64,000 nucleotides of DNA from Calditrichia bacterium (GTDB taxonomy: Bacteria; Calditrichota; Calditrichia; RBG-13-44-9; J075), in assembly GCA_020635015.1 (NCBI GenBank), contig JACKAP010000016.1:1-64000 (forward strand). The letters run 5' to 3'. Both the position numbers and the translations under genes were made by a program. Positions 46,585 through 55,334 of this stretch are shown here, piece by piece. The notes under the pieces were generated by a model that was given only the letters and a program-made list of their open reading frames with translations, searched no databases and was not told the origin of the DNA. Each line of letters opens with the position of its first letter. The first letter of the stretch is position 1.

Positions 46585-47769
46585 TCACTGAATCAAAATC
46601 AAATCTTCCTGCTCATCCCCGTACACCACCACTTCGCCGTCCAGTTTGATGAAGACGTTAATCTCCGAGCGGGCGGCCATGTCGTCCTGCAGATAGATAC
46701 CCGGCTCCACCGAGAAGCAGATTCCCGGCACCAGCTGGCGTTCGTCCTTGGTTTCGAGGTTGTCGATATTTACCCCGTTGCCATGCACGTTGATGCCGAT
46801 CGAGTGTCCGGTGCGGTGGATGAAATAATCACCGTATCCCCGTTCGATCACCACATTGCGGCAGGCGTCATCGACTTCCCAGCCGAAGCAGGCTTCGCCG
46901 TTGGCGAATTTTTTGCGCACAAAATTGACTGCGGCTTTGCGGGCATCACGCACGGTGTTGAAGATCTCGAGGTATTTTTCCGGGGGATTGGTGCCGACAT
47001 AACCGCACCAGGTGACGTCATAATAGATCGACCCGGGCTGATCCAGCTTGGCCCAGAGATCGATCAGCACCGTATCCCCGGGTTTGAAAATGTAATTGCC
47101 CTCACCCGGTTTGGACTCGAAGTGGGGGTCGGCCGGATGTTCATTGATGCCGACGATCGGCCCGTGGCCTTCACAGGTGAGCCCATCTTCCTCGAATCGC
47201 TTCATGATGAACTGCTGCACTTCGTATTCGGTCAGCGCCTGCTCGTTGCGAATGGCATCACCGATTCGCCGGTAGGCTTCATCCTTGATCTTCAGCACCC
47301 GTTTGCCGGCTTCGCAATGGCTGTGGTAGCCTTTCTCATCGATGATCGCTTCGAACTGCTGGATCAGATCGGCTGCGCTGACCGGCTCGAAGCCCAGCTT
47401 GCGGAGCAGCTCCACCGTGCCGGCGTCGACCAGGGAGGTGTAGGGGATGTTGTTCATCGGGGAATAGTTCATGGCGATGCGCTTTGCCTTGCCCAGCATG
47501 GTCTTGATCTGCGCATGCATTTCCTTCCAGGAGAGGTACATCATTTTTTCTCCCGGCAGGCTGTCCAGGATGGTGCGCTCCACCTTGCTGACCAGGCGTA
47601 CCGGCTCGCCCTGGGCGGGAATGAAGTAATACCAGCGCCGGGTGGAAAATTTGCTGGCGTCCAGCCCCAGGATCTTCATCGCCAGGTAGTCGCGGTTATG
47701 GAAATTGTAGAGCAGCCAACCATCAAAACCCTTTTCCCGGATGGCTTCCTGGATCTTGGATACGTTCAT
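46585..47769 (-). CDS. M24-family metallopeptidase (Xaa-Pro aminopeptidase-like)
   Basis: 394 residues; the ATG at 47769 follows AAGGAGACACCC, so the longer frame to 47808 is rejected. Residues ~1-135 are a creatinase-type N-terminal domain and ~145-394 the pita-bread catalytic domain. Metal ligands are visible: D237 (VLIDLWAK), D251 (YYDVTW, with the insertion typical of the DLWAK subgroup), H322 (GHSIG), E355 (SVEPG) and E369 (RSEINVF). No signal peptide is seen, so it is cytoplasmic. Its start codon overlaps the stop of the PorU-like gene (ATGA). Proline-specific peptide trimming is the family role; a link to secretion is not established. Confidence 0.9.
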   Translation of the reverse strand: MNVSKIQEAIREKGFDGWLLYNFHNRDYLAMKILGLDASKFSTRRWYYFIPAQGEPVRLVSKVERTILDSLPGEKMMYLSWKEMHAQIKTMLGKAKRIAMNYSPMNNIPYTSLVDAGTVELLRKLGFEPVSAADLIQQFEAIIDEKGYHSHCEAGKRVLKIKDEAYRRIGDAIRNEQALTEYEVQQFIMKRFEEDGLTCEGHGPIVGINEHPADPHFESKPGEGNYIFKPGDTVLIDLWAKLDQPGSIYYDVTWCGYVGTNPPEKYLEIFNTVRDARKAAVNFVRKKFANGEACFGWEVDDACRNVVIERGYGDYFIHRTGHSIGINVHGNGVNIDNLETKDERQLVPGICFSVEPGIYLQDDMAARSEINVFIKLDGEVVVYGDEQEDLILIQ

Positions 47770-50700
47770 CGGGTGTCTCCTTTTATTGTATGAATGCGGT
47801 GGCGACATTTTCCCGGGCGGGCGACATCCTGAATTTCCTGGATCAGCCGGCCGGTGACGGTGTAGATCTTGACACTGATCTCTCCCAGCCCATTGGGCGA
47901 TTGATATTGGAAGGTGAACTGGGTATCATTCTCGAACGGATTGGGATAGTTGACCACCTGGGCGAGGGTCAGTTCGCTGGCGGAGGTAGTGGTAAAATAA
48001 ACCTCTTCTTCGGAATAATTATTGAGGTTATCCCAGGCGGAGATCTTCAGGCGGTGCGACCCGGCGCTGAGCGCGGGAAGGGTATAACGCAATTCGCCGG
48101 TGGTATACTCGTCTTCATGGTAAACGAAAAATTCCGTCACATCTTTTTTTATACGGTCATCGATGGTCAGCTCGATGCGGTGGCCCACTTCTCCGGTGAG
48201 ATTGATGCCATTCTCATCGCTCAGCTCCACCGCAATGGTCGGCTGCTGTCCCACGTAATCGCCTTCGAAGAAATCCGGCTGCTCCGGAAAATTGAAGGCG
48301 ATTTCCGGCCCTTCGGCATCGTTGACTTGAGTTTCGCTGCCGTAGAACAGCAGGGTGTTATTGTAGCCGACGGCGTCGCGCAGATCCTCATCCCAGGCGT
48401 AGATGCTGATGCGGCCGGTTCGGGAATTCTTATATTTAATTGATTTGGGAACGATGAAACTGGCATCATCGATCTTGCCGTCACGCACATTGACGATACC
48501 TTTGAAGATAGTGCCGCCGGTATAGGTGTAATTGACCCCGAGATTGGCGGTGCTGTCCACCGCATCGAATACCCGGATCACCGCCTTGCCGTTGAAGTTG
48601 GGCAGGAAGTTGCCCTGGGCATCATAAATGCTGGCATCCACCGACACTTTCGAAAGCGCTTTCAGCGTATCGGCGGAAATGGATTCGATCTGGATGTTGT
48701 GTTCGGGATCGGCCAGTTGCAGGGTCACATCACCGAAAATATGGTACTTCTGGTCATTGTCCCCGCCGCCCACCGACATCTGCACCGCATCTCCCAGTAG
48801 GATCGAGCGGCCGAGGTTGCTGCCTTCGTTGAACAAGTGGGTATAGGTGTTTTGAGCGAATCGCTCGTTCTCAAACGCGAAGGAGGGCCGCGAGGCGGCG
48901 ATGGAGGCAATCCCCCCGCCTTCGGCTTCCCACACCATCTCCTCCGCCATCGAGGGAATGTTGGGATCGTCATACTTGCCCCAGGTACAAGTCGCGGCGA
49001 TCCAGACCGGCAGTTTGGCGCCGTTCTTGATCAGGGGGAGGTCGCGTGCTTTGGTGAGCACCTGCTCATGGGCCCAGGTATTGGGATCGCCGTGGCCGAA
49101 GAAATTGATCATCAGGGTGCCGCGGTTCACCTGGTCAAGCAAGTCGCTGTTCGCTTTGGGCTTGAGCCGTCCCAGCCCTCCGGCCTGGGTGTCGTAATCG
49201 ACCAGGTAGATCTTCTTGATATCGAACTTCGCCGGCACCCGGCTGACGATGCCCTCGGTCTGGTCGAGGTGGAACCATTCGTTGCAGCTTCCGGACCCGG
49301 CGCATTCGTCATCAGCCACGAAGGTCAGCACCGTCTGCCAGCCGTTATTGTTGGGATCGGTGCGGAAAGAATACTCATATTCGCGCATTTTGATAAGATA
49401 GTTTTCGATATCCGTCACCGAGTTGGCCGGCAGGCGGGCGATGGCCAATTGGGGATCGAGATTCTGCATCCCGTTGGAGAAATTGTCGATGGCCGTGAAG
49501 TAATTGTCCGTTACCCGGCTGTTGATGTCATCGTTTGCGGTAATCTCGAATACCGGCACCCGGTTGATGTAGCTGGTTAACTCAATATTGCGGTAATCGT
49601 AGCTGCCGTCGCCCAGCAACTGCACATATTCCGGGCGGTATTCCGGAGCGAGAGTGCTCCAGTTCTCGTAGGCATACTTGATAAAATCGCGGATCGCGGT
49701 GGGATCTGCCACCCCGGAAGAAAATTCCCGGTAGATCTCGCTTAATTTGACTCGCTCGGTCTCGATCCCTTCCGGCAGGCGGCTTTCCTTGAGATCCTCC
49801 CAGGCGGCCGCGGCATCGTAAAACTCATCGGGTACGATCAGCAGCAGCTTGCCCCGGCGCTGGGGATCGCGCAGGTTGGGGCTGTTGTCGATCCGGGATA
49901 TTTGCTCCACATTACGTACCGCCGCTTCGCCAAAGGCGTAATACTGCTTTCCGAGGGTTTCTCCGTTGGTAGCCTGCTGAAAGCGCACCGTGCTGCCGTT
50001 TTCCAGGGGATTGATCGCGGTGACATTGGCAAAATCGCTCACATCCCACACCCGGTTGGTGCCGGCCGGCAGGCTGCTGATGTTGAATTCCACCGGCGTA
50101 TCGGTCAGCCGGTAATAAAATTTCAGGAAATTATTCTCGGCAATGAACGGCCGCTCCAGGGAGACCTCCAGGTAATCCAGATAGGCGATGCACCCCTCAT
50201 TGTTGCCGGCATATTGAACCGTAAATTCATTGCTGCCGCCCCGGAACGCAGTGGTCGGTCGGATGCGGTTGCGGGAAAACTTGTTGGTGAATGTTTCGTT
50301 GGCGATCACCGGCACCCCGTTGAGGTTGACCGTGAAGGCATACTGATAGGTGGTGGAATTGTCGTAATAGTGCACCCCGGCCCCCCCCTTGAAGCGCGCT
50401 TCCAGGGTGGCGTTCTCCGTGATGATATTCTGGGGCAGCGTCAGGCTGACGCTCTGCTGAGCGCTGGTGCCGCTGAATTTCAGCCAGTACCAGTCGAGCC
50501 CGGATGCCAGGATGTTTTCCCGTTCTTCCTCGAAACGGTAATAATCGTTGAACCGGGTGATCCGGGTGGCATTGGAAAACTGGGGCGAGCCTTCCGGGAC
50601 AATTCGCTTACCGGGATTTTGGTTGAAGGTCAGCAGATAATAATTTTGAAAACTATAAGGATTCAGAAAAAATGCCGGAGGTTGGGTGACATTATCGTAA

Positions 50701-51659
50701 CGCCAGCCGGTGGGGCCGTTCCCGTAAAAATAAATCGCATCATTGGTGTCAAAGCTGCCGTTGCCGTTGAGATCGGTGACCTCGATGGAGATTTCGTTGA
50801 GGTCGGCCGGGCGGGGGTCGGCTACATTGGTGGAAAGCGGTTTGCCACCGTAATTAAACATTTGCAGGGTGGTGCTGTTGATCTGGGAGATGTTGATGCT
50901 CTGCGACTGCAAAAAGCTGCCGGTGATCTTATAGATGCCTTCCGCCGACACCGGAATCTTAAACCAGTCGCCGCTATTGAAGTCATAATCGACAGCGGAT
51001 GACTTTTGCAGGCTGCGCTGCAGGGGCATGACCCAATCATGCGCCTGGTCGAAATTGAGCACCCGCTGTTTGAGGTGCATCCGTTCGGTTTTGGACAAGC
51101 GGCTGAGATTGTCTCCGGCCGTGCCGCCGCCGTAATTCAGGCGGATGGCGAGCGCTTCGATCAGGCGCACCCGCTGCTCCGCCGGATGGAACTGCACCGG
51201 GTAGACCGTCACATCGACCATACGCATGCGGCGGTGAATATACGGTTCGCTGACGGTGACAATCTCTCCCGGATATGGGGCGGCGCTGCCGTAAATGGTT
51301 TCATCGCGGTCGAGATAGGCGCTTCCCCGGGTGCCGGAGACGATCACCGCCGGCAGCAGGGAGGTGGCGCTGAGTTCCCGCTGGCTGAGAATGTCGTACT
51401 GCATCTTGACCGTCGCGCCGGGGGGCAGGGCGATCCGGTATACCGAATAGGGAATCAGCGGCGCGCCTGCCTCCGCCCGCATCCGGCTGTCCGGGTAATC
51501 GACCCGCACATAATCCTGTGAACCGATGCTGAGCGGTCGCTGCGAAATTTCCGGCAGCTCGAAAGACAGGGTTATACTCCGGGAGGAGGAGTGAGTGAGC
51601 TTGCCTTGGGCCAGCATCGCCGTGGCGATCAGTAAAAAAAGTGTCAGGAACTTATTCAT
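47766..51659 (-). CDS. porU: PorU-like C25 (gingipain-fold) T9SS sortase, C-terminus apparently shortened
   Basis: 1297 residues with a signal peptide (MNKFLTLFLLIATAMLAQG) and ATG at 51659. Residues ~40-180 are the propeptide-like beta region; ~600-960 are the C25 peptidase fold with H856 in FFGHGD and C891 in AATCTWGK, the gingipain/PorU catalytic pair. The later region has Ig-like strands and a FlgD/T9SS-like segment (NYPNPFENDTQF). PorU cuts the sorting domain from T9SS cargo and attaches them to the surface. The protein ends with ARPGKCRHRIHTIKGDTR, without the final strands normally seen after TGRLIQEIQ. A second frame at that point reads ENVATAFIQ and then stops. This may be a deletion at the junction with the M24 gene. 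The assignment to PorU rests on architecture. Confidence 0.8.
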   Translation of the reverse strand: MNKFLTLFLLIATAMLAQGKLTHSSSRSITLSFELPEISQRPLSIGSQDYVRVDYPDSRMRAEAGAPLIPYSVYRIALPPGATVKMQYDILSQRELSATSLLPAVIVSGTRGSAYLDRDETIYGSAAPYPGEIVTVSEPYIHRRMRMVDVTVYPVQFHPAEQRVRLIEALAIRLNYGGGTAGDNLSRLSKTERMHLKQRVLNFDQAHDWVMPLQRSLQKSSAVDYDFNSGDWFKIPVSAEGIYKITGSFLQSQSINISQINSTTLQMFNYGGKPLSTNVADPRPADLNEISIEVTDLNGNGSFDTNDAIYFYGNGPTGWRYDNVTQPPAFFLNPYSFQNYYLLTFNQNPGKRIVPEGSPQFSNATRITRFNDYYRFEEERENILASGLDWYWLKFSGTSAQQSVSLTLPQNIITENATLEARFKGGAGVHYYDNSTTYQYAFTVNLNGVPVIANETFTNKFSRNRIRPTTAFRGGSNEFTVQYAGNNEGCIAYLDYLEVSLERPFIAENNFLKFYYRLTDTPVEFNISSLPAGTNRVWDVSDFANVTAINPLENGSTVRFQQATNGETLGKQYYAFGEAAVRNVEQISRIDNSPNLRDPQRRGKLLLIVPDEFYDAAAAWEDLKESRLPEGIETERVKLSEIYREFSSGVADPTAIRDFIKYAYENWSTLAPEYRPEYVQLLGDGSYDYRNIELTSYINRVPVFEITANDDINSRVTDNYFTAIDNFSNGMQNLDPQLAIARLPANSVTDIENYLIKMREYEYSFRTDPNNNGWQTVLTFVADDECAGSGSCNEWFHLDQTEGIVSRVPAKFDIKKIYLVDYDTQAGGLGRLKPKANSDLLDQVNRGTLMINFFGHGDPNTWAHEQVLTKARDLPLIKNGAKLPVWIAATCTWGKYDDPNIPSMAEEMVWEAEGGGIASIAASRPSFAFENERFAQNTYTHLFNEGSNLGRSILLGDAVQMSVGGGDNDQKYHIFGDVTLQLADPEHNIQIESISADTLKALSKVSVDASIYDAQGNFLPNFNGKAVIRVFDAVDSTANLGVNYTYTGGTIFKGIVNVRDGKIDDASFIVPKSIKYKNSRTGRISIYAWDEDLRDAVGYNNTLLFYGSETQVNDAEGPEIAFNFPEQPDFFEGDYVGQQPTIAVELSDENGINLTGEVGHRIELTIDDRIKKDVTEFFVYHEDEYTTGELRYTLPALSAGSHRLKISAWDNLNNYSEEEVYFTTTSASELTLAQVVNYPNPFENDTQFTFQYQSPNGLGEISVKIYTVTGRLIQEIQDVARPGKCRHRIHTIKGDTR

Positions 51660-52003
51660 CTATACGACTCCCGCTTGAAATTCATAAATAGGCAACAACA
51701 CAACCCTTTAACACCAAAATCCGCTTTCGGTTTCTAAAATAATCGAATAAAGTGGCTAAGCCAAACAAGAAATTGGTTTGACATCATTACGACGTCTTTT
51801 AATATAACATGTGTGGCATTAATCCGTGTCAATCCGTGTAATCCGTGTAATCCGTGGATAAGGTAGTGGTATCGACGATCTATTACTGTATGATGTGCAA
51901 CAATGCACCATCGATCGGGAAAATAATTCTAATATATCGCTTGTTTCAATGGAAAAATGTAGTATCAAGCCAGCATCCAACATCCAACATCCAACATTCA
52001 ACC
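51660..52003. repeat. 344-bp gap with direct word repeats AATCCGTGT and CATCCAA
   Basis: Positions 51821-51857 hold four tandem copies of AATCCGTGT or close variants, the same word found on the other strand at 46431-46455. Positions 51971-52001 hold CATCCAA repeated up to the stop codon of the minus-strand gene at 52004, as at 62-95. The left ~110 bp, upstream of the PorU-like gene, is AT-rich and probably contains its promoter. No gene is seen. Confidence 0.55.
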
Positions 52004-53191
52004 TCAATCCCTCCCAGCATCAGCTTCCGGCCCGTGCAGGTCGTAGCGCCGCTTGGTAACGATCAGTTTGCCATTCTCGATGCGTTTTTTGCGATAGCCG
52101 AGCAGGTGGAAGATCTCCAGCACCAGCCAGCGGGCCACCCGGCGGTTAACGATCAATTCGTTGGGGATCTCCGGGTTAAGCCGGATGCCGGGGAGAAAGG
52201 GAAGCATTCGCTCCAGATGGAACCGGCGCAGCCATTCCGAAACTATCAGCCAAAAATAAGCCACCTTGCGGATACGGAAGTAGCCGTCATCTCCCTTGGT
52301 TTGATAGAGCGGCATAAAAATATTGCCCGGAGAGGTATTGCGGATCTCACCCTGGTGATTGCTGGCCAGCACTTCCCCGCGGGAAATCGGCTGGAAATTG
52401 CGGTAGCCCGGCTTCATCCGGAAATGCTCCCCTTCGGCAATCGCATAGCGGAAGCGGGTCTCGAATACCGGAGGCAATCCTTCCGCGGCCCGGCGCAGGA
52501 TGTGAAGCTGCTGCTCGTAATCGGGCAGTTCCGCCGGTTGCAGGCATCCGGCGCCGGCCAGCGCGATCCAGATGGCGGCAATGTGGTTGTTCACCGACGC
52601 CGGGTCATGATGCTGCCCGGCTTCGAAGGCCACGGCGCGGAACCCCAGATCGCCCAGATAGTGCAGGATTGTGCCCTCCAGTTGCTCCTCCAGCCCCAGG
52701 ATGATCGGCACCGGAAAATCGCGGGCAAAGCGGCGGTTGCGGATGGTGTCGGCAATGATGACGAAAGGCGGGCTTTCCGCCGAAGTAGTGTGTAGATCCA
52801 CCAGGTAGAGCGGATTGTGGTAGTCCTCCAGCAGGGGCGACAGGATACGGAACAGCTCACGGCGTTCTGCCTGCTCTACGGTGCGGTCGGTGCCATATTC
52901 CGGGGAGGCCTCCAGCGGTTTCATCAATTCCGGGATCCAGATGCGGTTGAGGTCTTCGTCGATATAGCGGGTGGCGGCTGAGATGGCCGGCAGGTTGCCG
53001 CGCAGGGCGATCAGCTTTCCCCGAAAGGCCGGCGGCTGTTGCCGCCGGAGGGTCTCCAGCACATGATTCAGAGCGAGGATTGCTGCCGGCTCATTGCCGT
53101 GGACTCCGCCCAGAAGCACCAGATTGGGGCCGGGCAGTTTGCCGCCATATTCGCCGATGACCCGGCGGAGGGATATTTTTTCTTCGATCAT
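52004..53191 (-). CDS. AspA/AstE-family zinc deacylase (aspartoacylase/succinylglutamate desuccinylase fold)
   Basis: 395 residues; the ATG at 53191 follows GTGGAG by about six bases. An upstream TTG frame to 53254 is rejected. The M14-type zinc site is clear: H31 and E34 in GGVHGNEP and H134 in VDLHTTSAES. RYIDEDLNRIW matches the substrate-binding DEDLNR motif of aspartoacylases. A ~200-residue C-terminal part extends beyond the usual AspA length and contains a helical segment (FWLIVSEWLRRFHLERML) and a basic end. It removes an acyl group from an amino-acid-like amide, but the substrate cannot be told from the motifs. No signal peptide is seen. Confidence 0.82.
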   Translation of the reverse strand: MIEEKISLRRVIGEYGGKLPGPNLVLLGGVHGNEPAAILALNHVLETLRRQQPPAFRGKLIALRGNLPAISAATRYIDEDLNRIWIPELMKPLEASPEYGTDRTVEQAERRELFRILSPLLEDYHNPLYLVDLHTTSAESPPFVIIADTIRNRRFARDFPVPIILGLEEQLEGTILHYLGDLGFRAVAFEAGQHHDPASVNNHIAAIWIALAGAGCLQPAELPDYEQQLHILRRAAEGLPPVFETRFRYAIAEGEHFRMKPGYRNFQPISRGEVLASNHQGEIRNTSPGNIFMPLYQTKGDDGYFRIRKVAYFWLIVSEWLRRFHLERMLPFLPGIRLNPEIPNELIVNRRVARWLVLEIFHLLGYRKKRIENGKLIVTKRRYDLHGPEADAGRD

Positions 53192-53286
53192 GGGTTTCTC
53201 CACTTCGGGCGCAAATTTATGGTATCCCCCCGCCGATATACAAATCTTTTTCAATTTTGTAGATGAACACCGTATAAAGTCTTATT

Positions 53287-53380
53287 GCATGGGGCATGGG
53301 GCATGGCGCCGTAATGCGCTAGCGCATATTCCGAAACCCGCACTGTGATACACCATGCCCCATGCGCCTTGCCCCATGCG
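53287..53380. repeat. Inverted repeat of GCATGGGGCATGG words with internal palindrome
   Basis: GCATGG words repeat three times in 53287-53310 and their complements in 53351-53380, allowing a ~13-bp pairing. Between them ATGCGCTAGCGCAT (53314-53327) is a perfect 14-bp palindrome. This lies in the divergent 293-bp region between the deacylase and bshB1, which must also hold both promoters. Confidence 0.55.
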
Positions 53381-53484
53381 TTTTTCATTCCGTACGCCAC
53401 ATTCCGCATTTATCTTTAGTCCTTGCACATGTCGCCGAATTCTGCTAATTTTCCCGCTAATTTTTTTCTGATCGAGGCGAAAGA

Positions 53485-54213
53485 ATGATCCAGGAGCAGC
53501 TTGACGTATTGGCCTTCGGTCCCCATCCCGACGATGTGGAGTTGGGGTGCGGCGGCACCCTGGCCAAGCTGGCCGGGATGGGATATGCCACCGGGATCAT
53601 CGATCTGACCCGGGGAGAGATGGGCACCCGCGGCACCGTGGCGGAGCGCGAGCGGGAAGCGGCGGATGCGGCGCAGATCCTCGGCGCCCGGCTGCGGGAG
53701 AATCTGGCGATCCCGGACGCCGATATTCGCAATACTCCGGAGAACCGCCGCAAGCTGATCGATGCCGTTCGCAAATACCGTCCGGCGCTGGTGTTTGCTC
53801 CGAACCACGACGACCGCCATCCTGATCACCGCCATGCCGCCCAACTGATCACCGAAGCCTGTTTTTATGCCGGAGTGGAAAAAATCGCTCCCGGGCCGTA
53901 CGACGCTTTCCGCCCCCGGCGAGTCATCTATTATATGATCACCTACGAATTCGAGCCCTCTTTCCTGGTCGATATCAGCGCGCAATACCCGCAAAAATTG
54001 GCGGCGATCAAAGCCCACCGCTCGCAGTTTTACAATCCGGCCTACCCGGGTAGGGAGACCTTTATCTCCTCTCCGGAATATCTGGAAGCGGTGGAATTCC
54101 GCATGCGTCATTACGGTTGGAAAGCGGGGGTCAAATATGCCGAACCGCTGCGGGTTCGGGAGGCGATCCTGCTGGATGATCTCTTTACCGCCCTGGCCGG
54201 GAACAAGATGTAA
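53485..54213 (+). CDS. bshB1: Bacillithiol biosynthesis deacetylase (LmbE/PIG-L family)
   Basis: 242 residues, ATG at 53485 after GAGGCG. The zinc site is H14-P-D16-D17 (GPHPDD) with the second metal motif NHDDRHPDHRHAA near residues 112-124. Other hallmarks are LTRGEMGTRG, ILGARLRENL and SQFYN. BshB1 converts GlcNAc-malate to GlcN-malate in bacillithiol synthesis. bshA and bshC are not in the window, so bacillithiol is inferred. It precedes the complex I operon by 97 bp in the same direction, but a consensus-like promoter lies between them. Confidence 0.85.
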   Translation: MIQEQLDVLAFGPHPDDVELGCGGTLAKLAGMGYATGIIDLTRGEMGTRGTVAEREREAADAAQILGARLRENLAIPDADIRNTPENRRKLIDAVRKYRPALVFAPNHDDRHPDHRHAAQLITEACFYAGVEKIAPGPYDAFRPRRVIYYMITYEFEPSFLVDISAQYPQKLAAIKAHRSQFYNPAYPGRETFISSPEYLEAVEFRMRHYGWKAGVKYAEPLRVREAILLDDLFTALAGNKM

Positions 54214-54227
54214 AAAGTTTTTTATTG

Positions 54228-54255
54228 TTGTTTTTTTCGCTAAATTCGTTATAAT
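54228..54255 (+). promoter_or_regulatory. Candidate sigma-70-type promoter of the nuo operon
   Basis: A perfect TATAAT box at 54250-54255 is preceded, with 16-bp spacing, by TTGTTT at 54228-54233 in a T-rich stretch. The nuoA start codon lies 55 bp downstream. Only the -10 box is convincing, and house-keeping promoters in FCB bacteria often differ from the E. coli consensus. Confidence 0.35.
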
Positions 54256-54310
54256 TTGACCGTCTGAACTTTGTGAAAAATATTGTTAGTTAAAACTTCG
54301 GGTGACGAGA

Positions 54311-54676
54311 ATGCTGAATCAATACCTACCGGTCCTCATCGTATTAGCCCTCGGCGCCATTATTGCCGGCGCTATTATCGGATTGACCCACGTCTTCAGC
54401 CCCAATATCAAAAACCGGATCAAATCGGAAGTGTATGAGTCGGGTCTCCGCCCCCAGATGGATGCCCGCCTGCGTTATCCGATCCGTTTTTACGTGGTGG
54501 CGATGATGTTCATCCTCTTCGATGTGGAAGTGATCTTCCTCTATCCCTGGGCGGTGATATACAAAGATTTTCTCAGCGCCGGCAGCTTCATCTTCTGGGA
54601 GATGTTTATCTTCCTGCTGATGCTCTTCGCCGGATACATCTATCTCTGGAAACGCGGCGCATTTCAATGGGAGTAA
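54311..54676 (+). CDS. nuoA: NADH-quinone oxidoreductase subunit A
   Basis: 121 residues from the ATG at 54311 (a GTG at 54302 is less likely). Three transmembrane helices and the family signature KSEVYESGLRP with LRYPIRFYVVAMMFILFDVEVIFLYPW identify it clearly. NuoA is a small membrane subunit at the junction of the peripheral and membrane arms. It starts the complex I operon and its stop is only 5 bp before nuoC. NuoB normally occupies that position and is absent. Confidence 0.95.
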   Translation: MLNQYLPVLIVLALGAIIAGAIIGLTHVFSPNIKNRIKSEVYESGLRPQMDARLRYPIRFYVVAMMFILFDVEVIFLYPWAVIYKDFLSAGSFIFWEMFIFLLMLFAGYIYLWKRGAFQWE

Positions 54677-54681
54677 CGAGC

Positions 54682-55179
54682 ATGTCGAAATACACCAATG
54701 ATACCATCAAAGAGCGCATCTCCGGCAAGTTTCCGGAAGCGCAGTTCGAAGCATATCAGGGACAGCTGGCCTGCATTATTGCAAAGGAGAAGTTCCTGCC
54801 GTTAGCCCAGTTTCTGAAAAAGGACAAGACCCTGTCATTTGATTACTTAACCGACATGACCGGGGTCGACTACCTGAAAATGGACCGGGAGCCGCGCTTC
54901 GACCTGGTGCTGCATCTTTTCTCTTTTAAAATTAATCTTCGCCTGCGGGTGAAGGTGGGAGTGGGGGAAGACGATATGGATGTGCCTTCCATGACCCAGG
55001 TCTGGAAAGCGGCCCACTGGCTGGAGCGGGAGGCGTTTGAGATGTTCGGGTTCAATTTTACCGGCCATCCGGATCTGCGCCGGCTGCTGCTGCCGGATAT
55101 TTTTGACGGCTACCCGATGCGCAAGGATTATCCCCTGCGCGGGCGGGGCGAGCGGGATGTGATTCTGGATATGAAGTGA
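54682..55179 (+). CDS. nuoC: NADH-quinone oxidoreductase subunit C (30 kDa)
   Basis: 165 residues; the ATG at 54682 has GGGAG upstream and is preferred over 54667, which overlaps nuoA. The conserved 30-kDa motif is present: WKAAHWLEREAFEMFGF and RRLLLPDIFDGYPMRKDYPL. NuoC is a separate protein here rather than fused to NuoD, and it belongs to the quinone module of the peripheral arm. Confidence 0.95.
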   Translation: MSKYTNDTIKERISGKFPEAQFEAYQGQLACIIAKEKFLPLAQFLKKDKTLSFDYLTDMTGVDYLKMDREPRFDLVLHLFSFKINLRLRVKVGVGEDDMDVPSMTQVWKAAHWLEREAFEMFGFNFTGHPDLRRLLLPDIFDGYPMRKDYPLRGRGERDVILDMK

Positions 55180-55185
55180 ATACAT

Positions 55186-55250
55186 TTGGTTGTTGGTTAT
55201 TGGCGATTGGCAAAAACCTGTCTTGCCAAAGACCAACAGCCAATAACCAA
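55186..55250 (+). repeat. Hairpin of TTGGTTATTGG words between nuoC and nuoD
   Basis: The arms 55186-55213 and 55223-55250 pair over ~28 bp with a few mismatches and a 9-nt loop. It sits 6 bp after the nuoC stop inside the operon. Similar structures lie between nuoG-nuoH and nuoJ-nuoK. Confidence 0.65.
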
Positions 55251-55334
55251 TGACGGTTTAAAAAGCTTGGTTTATGTAGCAAACTCGATTACAAGTGTAT
55301 GTCAACATTCACCTAAAACGAGCAGATTGATCTT

